Below, in pieces: positions 56,513-64,000 of a stretch of 64,000 bases of DNA. The stretch's first letter is position 1; each line of letters begins with the position of its first letter. The notes below the pieces were generated by a model, which ran no database searches, was not told where the DNA came from, and was given only the letters and a program-made list of their open reading frames with translations. The DNA lies in the NCBI RefSeq assembly GCF_000001735.4, contig NC_003070.9:12332001-12396000 (forward strand). The letters are read 5' to 3'. Both the position numbers and the translations under genes were made by a program. The DNA is from Arabidopsis thaliana. Its lineage: Eukaryota > Streptophyta > Magnoliopsida > Brassicales > Brassicaceae.

Positions 56513-57475
56513 GATTTTGCAAGGAGAATGCTAGAGAAGTTCCCAAAACTAGCTTGGAATGCTGATGGAGAATTGTCAACACCATTGCATCATGCGTGCA
56601 ATGCCAACAACCTCGAGATAACAAAAATGCTGCTAGAGATTGATGAAAGCCTCGTAGAGAGGGTCAATAAAGATGGTTTCACACCTTTGCATTTGGCGGC
56701 CATGCATGAAATGCTCAATTCCAATTCTCAATGATTTTTCGGATAAGGCTCCAAGATATTTCGACATTCTAACACTAGGAAAAGAAACCGTCTTCCATCT
56801 AGCTGTGGAACACAAAAATATACCAACGTTCTATATCGTGGCAGAGAGTCCCGATAGAAACAATCTTCTCCACCAGGTAGATAGATATGACAACACCGTA
56901 CTACACATTGCGGTCATGTCCAGCTGCTATTCCGTGAGTTTTTTTCTTGCTCTCTTAATTTCTGTATGGAAGCTTAAAAGACATTTAGGTTTATTAAATA
57001 AATTGAGCGGAGTTGACTAAACTTACCAAAAACGAGAGTGCATTTTGGCACTTCGTACTTTTTTGGTAAGATTCGTTTGCTCAGTTCCATATGATCTTAT
57101 TCTTATCATTCAAAGAAGAGTAAATGATACATGGGACCATAGCCACTTTTTATAATCATTCAAAGCAGATATAATTAATCATTCTATTTTTATAATATTA
57201 ATTAGTAATTTTTGATTAAAGCGTAGGTGATACTCTACATCACTATGATACAACAATAGATCTCTACGTCAAAAACACTCGAGGACTGGAAGCGGTTGAT
57301 CTTATCAATGTCGACCATGAAGATTATGGTAAGATATCCGGCTGGCTTAGATTTGATGCAAAACAAATGCGAAATCCTATTTGTCCTCAACAAGGAAACC
57401 ATAACATTGGGAATATACCTGAATATAAAATGCAAATGTTTGAAACCTATGAAGCACCTCCAAGCAAGGAAAGTA
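56513..57475 (+). pseudogene. Ankyrin-repeat gene copy, frameshifted and truncated
   Basis: A close duplicate of exon 2 and the start of exon 3 of the ankyrin gene at 61495-64000. It reads MLEKFPKLAWNADGELSTPL, HHACNANNLEITKMLLEID and DGFTPLHLAAM, then a 4-bp insertion (extra CATG at about 56702) shifts the frame to an early stop. The out-of-frame continuation still matches (KETVFHLAVEHKNIPTFYIV). The exon 3 equivalent starts at about 57226 but breaks off at about 57475, before the PGG membrane part, where LINE-like sequence begins. The shared DNA starts upstream at about 56120, within sequence matching intron 1 of the intact gene. Confidence 0.88.
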
Positions 57476-58075
57476 ACTTTAATATCAATGTATTATCTTT
57501 TTTTTTTAAGCTTGTTCGTAAGTGTAGCCACTGACCGGCAAGTCGCTCGTATTATGGATTCCAACTTTGTCAGAGTAGAAGTTTAGGTTTTCTATCTTTG
57601 GGAGGTAGTATTGATTTGTTATAGGAGGTTTCTCTAGTTTCGTTTAGTGATTGACTTTGATCATCTTAGGTTTTGAGAGTATTGTTGACATTTTTAGATC
57701 TTTAAAATCTTGGTTTAGCCGTTGGAGGTGGATTCTGAGTTGGTAGTTGGTCTTATACGGACAAGGGTAAACGACGTTTATCTTCTAGCATTCCTGATAC
57801 GTATGTGTCATGACTTTTTTTTCAAAAAACTGTTTAATTTGGGTTACTCACGCGTATAAGGAGGCTAACCGTCTCACAAACGGATTAGCAAACTATGTGT
57901 TTTCATTACAGTTAGGTATATTCTTTTATTTAATTACTGTCCTATGTAGTTAAACCGATTATGTTAGAGGATGCTAATGGGACGGATTTTTTTCGTCCCA
58001 TTCTCATGTAGTTCCTTTATTTTCATGGAATAAATTGAAGGAGACCTCTCTCCAACCAAATTTTTTTTTTACTAG
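57476..58075 (+). mobile_element. LINE-like 3' remnant
   Basis: A plus-strand frame has TDRQVARIMDSNFVRVEV and, further on, THAYKEANRLTNGLANYVFS, the latter close to the C-terminal RNase H end of plant LINE polyproteins (REANRLADGLANYAF). Many stops. Runs up to a T-rich stretch at about 58062. It abuts the truncated ankyrin copy and may mark the break. Confidence 0.55.
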
Positions 58076-58493
58076 TAGTATAAATGGTCACCAGTAATAC
58101 TGGTCCAATATCATCAAGTTTCTTAACTATTACTAAATTATTATTTACATATCAAATGCAAATTCCTCACGACGAGGATCTAAATATTGCTTTAAACTTA
58201 AAGAGTATAAATCTCTTGGATTTGGCCTGCATATTTTGTAAGTTAAAAATAAACTTGCAAAACTGTCACTAGCGGTGAATGGAATGAATGAACACAAACC
58301 CAAACACACAAAACAAGTTTACGATTAAGAAAGAAACGAAAGTGCACACAACATGAGCTTAGACTTTGGAGCAAGCATAGTTAAGCTTTGCCCTTGATGT
58401 TTTATTTGGAAGCAAAAGAAACTTGAACATTAACATACACACACATAATGTCCTCACACGGAATGGAAGCAAAGGTTAGACTTGTTGATGTTA

Positions 58494-58839
58494 TCAAGAC
58501 GTTCCGTAGCAATGGCAGTGTTTCACGCCTCCCTCGACTTCAACACGTCCAGCACACACTGCAGACCCGAAATTCCCCACGCAACAGCTTGTGCAATCAG
58601 CATTTGTACCTGGGAACGGGACCGCCCCACACTCGCCTAAGAACTTGAAGCATGCAGCCTCGGTCTCTAGGATTCCTACATACATGTTGACATATTCATC
58701 AAGTTCATCTTCACAACATAATTAAACAAATTAGACTCGAGTGGATAATAGATAGCTTCGTGTAATTAATACCAGTGGAAGCCATCAAGAGGACAAGCAA
58801 GAGAACGGTAAAGCTGACAGTGTTGAGGTTCTTTGCCAT
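58494..58839 (-). CDS. Defensin-like (DEFL) secreted cysteine-rich peptide
   Basis: Small secreted peptide of the defensin-like family, at the position of At1g34047. Two exons, 58839-58773 and 58675-58494, give 82 residues. Exon 1 is a signal peptide ([20 protein letters not shown]) ending just before the intron, the usual DEFL layout. The mature part has eight Cys in the order C, C, C-x2-C-C, C, C-x-C, with CTSCC giving the C-x3-C helix motif and the final HCHC giving C-x-C; the last residues are YGTS. This fits the cysteine-stabilised alpha/beta fold. Function may be antimicrobial or signalling; nothing in the sequence decides. The frame is intact, with a TGA stop. Confidence 0.88.
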
Positions 58840-58859
58840 TTCTTTTGTTTTCGCTTTTC

Positions 58860-59340
58860 TTTTTCAAAACTTAATATTCTTCTTTTTCTGTTATATAAAC
58901 TTTGACTTGAGTGATAGAAATGCATATGTGTTATGATCTATTTATAGTCGAAACTCTGTAGTTTGTTATAATTGTTTAGCCTATCTTCTTCATAATGTCG
59001 CCACAATTGTGCATTGGCTCCTTTTTATATAACATTTTATTTTCCGAAGGTATTTCTTTTTTATTATCATAGACTTGTTTAACTATTTAATCCATAGGAA
59101 GGTCGTTGTAAGTCATTTTATGTCCATTTTTTTTATTTTTTAGTTCTAAATAACTATTGTCTGAAATTGATAATGTGGTTGTCATTGCTAGAGTAAACAC
59201 GAATCTTCGACATTTTTAATTTTGATAGTTAAGCTTTTGCTTTATTAATTCAATTAAAAACTTTAGGGTTTTACAAACATTGCAGCCATCATGTCGACAC
59301 TATCTCAATTTGTTTGAACATCTTCGTATGCATGTCATGA
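58860..59340. other. DEFL gene upstream region
   Basis: AT-rich promoter region of the defensin-like gene with no other feature. A purine/pyrimidine tract (TCTTCTTTTTCTG) lies near the probable leader at about 58876-58890. Confidence 0.4.
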
Positions 59341-59346
59341 TGTTTT

Positions 59347-59702
59347 TATTAGAGATAACAATGTCTTATATTTGAAGTTGAGTAAGAATTTAAGTGAAAT
59401 ATCTAAGATATGGGTGTCTTTATTTATTGTCAATTGGTTTTGAGTTGGAAGCTTATAGTCTAATATGGTATCAGATCCCAATCTACATATACCCAACCTA
59501 ATCCACATCGCGATCCGGCCTAATAGTTGGTGCACCGATCCATGCCCGAACATACCGACATCAATAGATAGAAGAGTTATCATCTCGAGAACATATATTA
59601 GGGAGAACAATGTCCCACATTAAAAGTTGAATAAGATATATAATATATATGGGTTTCTCCACTCATTGCCAATTAGTTTTGAGTTGGAAACCTAGTAATA
59701 GT
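59347..59702 (+). mobile_element. TRIM element (Katydid-like)
   Basis: Two direct repeats of about 110 bp frame a tiny interior. LTR 1 (about 59347-59464) has ATTAGAGATAACAATGTCTT...GGTTTTGAGTTGGAAGC. LTR 2 (about 59596-59702) has ATTAGGGAGAACAATGTCCC...AGTTTTGAGTTGGAAAC. Directly after LTR 1 comes TATGGTATCAGATCCC, a primer-binding site matching initiator tRNA-Met (TGGTATCAGAGC) with one mismatch. The interior is about 130 bp without coding capacity. This is the TRIM layout; the name Katydid is from recall. Confidence 0.8.
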
Positions 59703-59704
59703 TC

Positions 59705-61390
59705 TGAAGTTATTTGGTTTGATGAAAATCATAAAGAAAGCATAGAAGAGGCGAATTAGCACTATAGAAAATGTCCATTACAACTCAAACCCCCACTCAT
59801 TGGCAAACTAAACAGATTTATTATACCTACTAGATCATGATGTTTCGGTACCATAATTTTGTAAATTTGATAGAAAAACTAATATGCAAATTAAAATTAG
59901 AGAAATCTCTGATTACTCATTGCTAAATCTATGGTTTGTTTGTTATGCGTTAAACTTAACCTTAAAGTCCTTTTGACGCCCAAAGTACTATAAAATAGTT
60001 TGGAACGTAAGTGAATTACTCTCTAGATGAGCTTTCGAAAAAGTCCAATAGAGTTAGCGCCTTTATGATTTTTGTAGTTTTGTCTATAAAAAACACTCAT
60101 AACAACTTTAATTGTAAATTATAAAGAGAGAAAAAATAGAGAAGATAGTCGTTTTTCAACCATCGTCGGTTATAAGATTCCCAACTCTGTCGTTGATTGG
60201 AATAGAGTTGATATGTTTTGTTTCTAAGATTGTGTGGTGGTGGCCAGCTGTTTTGAGTCAAGTTCTTTTTTATGTTTCCTTTTCCTACCATTGCGGTTTT
60301 TTATTCGCTTTCAATCGGTTAATCTAGAATTTTTCACATCTACTTTGGAAGGTGAAGCGGTTGGACCACATTTTCAGTTTTTTTTTCCACTCGAATTCAA
60401 GACCAGAACTGCTCGAGATATGTTTAATTCTTGTTTTTCCTCAATCTAACTTTACTTGAGTATACCTTAAAATTATCACTATCTAGATGGTTACGAAATC
60501 TCAAGAGACAGACTCATCAAGGCCGAGTAAGTAAGCATATGTTTCAACTTCAGAAGTCTACTAAGCAAAGAACAAGTATATGAAGATCATAAATTTTTGG
60601 TGAGGTTTGAATTTTCGTCAACATCAAAACAATTTATGCCCTTGGAAAAAAAAAACAGTTGATAGGTTTAAAATTTCATTGGTAAAAATTTTGGTTTAGC
60701 AGTTTTAATATATATATTTAGTATTTTTCACAATGTGTCTCAAATTTTAGAGTTATGTCTCCGGAGATTTTAACATTTTTTGTTTGCTTAGCTACTTTCC
60801 TACGATGTTTCTTTCTTTCCGTTGGCGTATGTAGATTCATCGGTTTTTAAAATAAAGTTTATGATGACAAATAAAAATCAATTTCATACTTAGCACAGTT
60901 GTGAGATTAAGCTATATTGATTCATATAATATTGCAATTTTTTAGGTAATGACCTTGTTATAACAATAATAATCAACTTTACTTTATATATATTTTTCAT
61001 TTATTTAATAAAAGCCTACTATGGTTTGAGGGTCTAATTAAAGTGTTCTACACGCTTTCTTGAATACTGATTTGTAATTATACTAAACGCATTACGTCAT
61101 AATCGATCCTAATCCTTACTGCAAAACAAAAGATTTATAATTAATGAAAACCAAAACTTGTCGCACAAGTTCAAGTCCATAAACGTGTTCGATCAAAAAC
61201 CCAACTAGTTAATTACTAGAAGATGTGCTGCATCATATAATCGAATTATTTTACTTTGATGGAAGATAACAAGCAATGGGTGCAGTTTCAATTTTTTTCT
61301 CATTTTCTTTTCACGTCTCAACGGGTTGACTTTTAACGGATGCTTCTTGGAAGGGGAAGTAACAAACTTATAATACGAATATATAGTTTC
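59705..61390. other. Spacer upstream of the ankyrin gene
   Basis: No gene recognised. A short plus-strand frame at 60234-60449 is not conserved in any way I can see. The last few hundred bases should hold the ankyrin gene promoter. Confidence 0.4.
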
Positions 61391-61494
61391 AACCGGCATT
61401 GTTAATTTTAAAAGATGACATCAAACAAGTATTTAAAGCAACCCATCAACAGATTAATTCATACCAAATATCAGCACAATTTCTAGCTAGAAAG

Positions 61495-64000
61495 ATGATG
61501 ATGCAAGAAAAAAGTCACCTTAAATCACTGGAGAAGAAGAAGATGGTTGCACCAATTATCGATGCCATCCTCGCAAACGACGTGTCCACTTTACTCGCTC
61601 TCGCAGAGGGGAATCTATCGGTATTGAGGGAGAGATACCACTGGGATTCTCTCGGTGGGACGGTTTTGCATCTAGCGACTGAACTTGGGCATAAGGAAAT
61701 TGTCGAGGCGATAATTAAGCTTTGTCCTTCTCTAGTCGGTGTTACCAACCTTGATGGCGACACTCCTCTTCATTTTGCTGCACGCTGGGGACATGCGACC
61801 ATTGTGGCTCAGATATTAGCGTCTGGATATGCTGAGTTCACCCCGGTCAACGGACGAGGAGAAACTGCCTTCGTTGTTGCTTGCCGCTACACTAACCCCG
61901 ATGTCGCTAGTCTTATATTGGAAGAAACAAGTTCTATCACAATCGGGGAATTTTATGCAACGTTTGTTCTTGGAGAATATACGGGTTAGTGTGTTTATTT
62001 ATTTACTTATAAAACTATACATAATAAGCAACCAAGGTCATGCAACTTGACAACTTGTAGTGTTACAAAAGAATGTTTTCTATCAAGTTAGTATTAGAGC
62101 TAATTATGACTTGATAGTATACGGAACGCGTAACTCAAATCTTGTCTGGTGGATAAGCTTTGATTGTAAGTCAAATTTAGTTCACTAGATTTTTCACAAA
62201 GACAAAGCAAATTTTCACTAATACAAAATTTAAATTCGTACATGAAAAAGAGAAAAATAATTGAACTTTTATTAATTCTCTTGAACAAAGTGTAAATAGT
62301 TAAGTGTTAAAGACTTTCATGCAAAATCTAGAGGTCGCGTATTTGAACACTTGGGAGGGGACTAATAAAAAATTCTGGTCTCTGGCCTGAGGAGATGTAC
62401 GGGCGTAGGTCTAAACCTCTTAGTAATTCAAAAAAAGAAAAAAGAACTAATAAATATGAACTCAGCATGTGTTCATGGAAACATGTCGATCACTGTACTG
62501 ACATGTGTTCATATGATCAGATATCGCAAGGAGAATGCTAGAGAGGTTCCCAAAACTAGCTTGGAATGCCGATGGAGAATTGTCAACCCCATTGCATCAT
62601 GCGTGCAACGCCAACAACCTCGAGATAACAAAAATGTTGCTAGAGATTGATGAAAGCCTTGCAGAGAGGGTCAACAAAGATGGTTTCACACCTTTGCATT
62701 TGGCGGCCATGAAATGCTCAATTCCAATTCTGAAGGAGTTTTCGGATAAGGCTCCAAGATATTTCGACATACTAACACCAGCAAAAGAAACCGTCTTCCA
62801 TCTAGCTGCGGAACACAAAAATATACTAGCGTTCTATTTCATGGCAGAGAGTCCCGATAGAAACAATCTTCTCCACCAGGTAGATAGATATGGCAACACT
62901 GTACTACACACTGCGGTCATGTCCAGCTGCTATTCCGTGAGTTTTTTCTTGCACTCTTAATTTTCGTATAGAAGCTTAAAAAACATTTATGCTTTTCAAA
63001 TGTATTGAGGGGAGTGGACTAATCCGCTCCGTTCCATATGATCTTATCATTCAAAGCAGGGTAAATGATACATCATACATGGGACGTCATAGCCACCTTG
63101 TTTTAATCATTCAAAGCAGATATAATTAATCATTCATATTTTTCCTAATATTAATTAGTATTTTCCTAATTGAAATGTAATAATTCACAGGTGATAGTCA
63201 GCATCACTTATGAAACAACAATAGATCTCTCTGCCAAAAATAATAGAGGTTTGAAAGCGGTTGATCTTATCAACGTCGATGATGAAGATTATAGTAAAAT
63301 ATCCCGGTGGCTCAGGTTTGATGCAAAACAAATTCGAAGCCTTAGTGATCCTAATCATCAACAAGGGAACAAAAACATGGGAGTATTATCTGAGTATAAG
63401 AAGATGCAGATATTTGAAACGCCTTCAAAGAGGGAAAGTAAAATGCATGCAGAAGCATTGCTGAACGCAAGGAACACAATCACAATAGTTGCAGTTTTGA
63501 TTGCCTCGGTTGCCTTCACCTGCGGTATAAATCCTCCTGGTGGTGTCTATCAAGAAGGACCCTACAAAGGAAAATCAACTGCGGGAAGAACGTTGGCCTT
63601 CCAAGTGTTTTCTATAAGCAACAACATCGCATTGTTCACATCCCTTTGCATTGTAATCCTTCTTGTCAGCATTATACCTTACAGGACGAGACCACTCAAG
63701 AACTTCTTAAAACTAACACATAGGATACTTTGGGTGGCTGTGGCATCCATGGCACTCGCTTATGTTTCCGCAGCTTCCATAATCATACCGCATGTCGAAG
63801 GAAAAAGATGGTTGTTCACAACTGTTCTTTCTATCTCTACCTTGATGCTCGGAGGTCTGTTTGCGTTTATGACCTATAAAGTCATCAGACACTGGTTGAA
63901 GAAGATGACATTTAACCCAATGATGATTATTATGTCAGCGTTTACTTCTATATCCATAGGTGTTGACTGGCTAGCCGCTGGAAGTGACGGCTATTACTTC
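61495..64000 (+). CDS. Ankyrin-repeat PGG-domain membrane protein (right edge truncated)
   Basis: At the position of At1g34050. Exons: 61495-61984, 62521-62936 and 63191 to beyond 64000, joined without a stop. The N-terminal part has ankyrin repeats: GGTVLHLATELGHKEIVEAI, GDTPLHFAARWGHATIVAQI, GRGETAFVVACRYTNPDVA, ELSTPLHHACNANNLEITKM, GFTPLHLAAMKCSIPIL, KETVFHLAAEHKNILAFYF and GNTVLHTAVMSS. Exon 3 carries the PGG domain (NTITIVAVLIASVAFTCGIN, PPGG) and further membrane segments (FTSLCIVILLVSII, LWVAVASMALAYVSAASIII, FTTVLSISTLMLGGLFAFM). Plant relatives of this type (ACD6/ITN1 class) act in defence and salt responses at membranes; the role here is inferred only by family. The start MMMQEK at 61495 was preferred; the frame is open upstream to ATG 61399. 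The stop lies outside the window. Confidence 0.9.

Overview
The window is plant nuclear DNA, AT-rich, with short GT-AG introns. Its gene content and order match Arabidopsis chromosome 1 around At1g33950-At1g34050. Locus names come from memory of the families and of this gene order, not from a search. Eleven multi-exon genes could be reconstructed from splice signals, ten in full and one cut by the right edge. In every complete case the joined exons give one open reading frame. The sequence could be A. thaliana (any accession) or a close relative.

Left part (1-19250): an immune-associated nucleotide-binding (IAN/GIMAP/AIG1) GTPase cluster. IAN7 (7182-1046, minus) has one intron of 4,947 nt, stuffed with an AT-rich tandem unit, a Helitron 3' end and a roughly 1.1-kb foldback element carrying nine E2F-like GGCGGGAA sites. 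AIG1 (14555-16184, plus) has a MITE-like hairpin in intron 1. IAN9 (18960-17614, minus) follows. All three IAN proteins end in a CaaX-type box. A broken RUNKEL/ULK4-like kinase fragment lies at 1-797, and a degenerate repeat array and a SINE-like element fill 7.3-14.5 kb.

Middle part (19250-44200): a gene-dense housekeeping block. UPF3 (nonsense-mediated decay, head-to-head with IAN9), MES14 (methylesterase-like), OHP2 (one-helix protein of photosystem II assembly), an unknown protein with a possible farnesylation box, URGT6 (Golgi UDP-rhamnose/galactose transporter), ribosomal protein S18 (uS13) and TAR3 (alliinase-like aminotransferase). Between the unknown gene and URGT6 lies a tandemly duplicated S-domain pseudogene. 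One copy carries a complete 1,856-bp Helitron and the other preserves the empty site.

Right part (44200-64000): repeat-rich. It holds LTR-retrotransposon debris, a 51-bp minisatellite that stays open on long stretches, a hAT-type element with perfect 8-bp target duplications, low-complexity arrays, a broken Lin0512-family gene, a broken ankyrin gene copy truncated by LINE-like sequence, an intact defensin-like peptide gene, a TRIM (Katydid-like) element, and an ankyrin-PGG membrane protein gene running off the right edge.

The genes do not form one pathway. The themes are a tandem immune-GTPase cluster, an old block that I recall being mirrored on chromosome 4 (the UPF3-side MES, URGT and RPS18 genes plus IAN genes), and heavy local transposon activity that expanded one intron, duplicated and broke genes, and filled the spacers. 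I saw no CRISPR, prokaryotic or viral operon, or other wholly new system. The most unusual object is the E2F-site-rich foldback inside IAN7.
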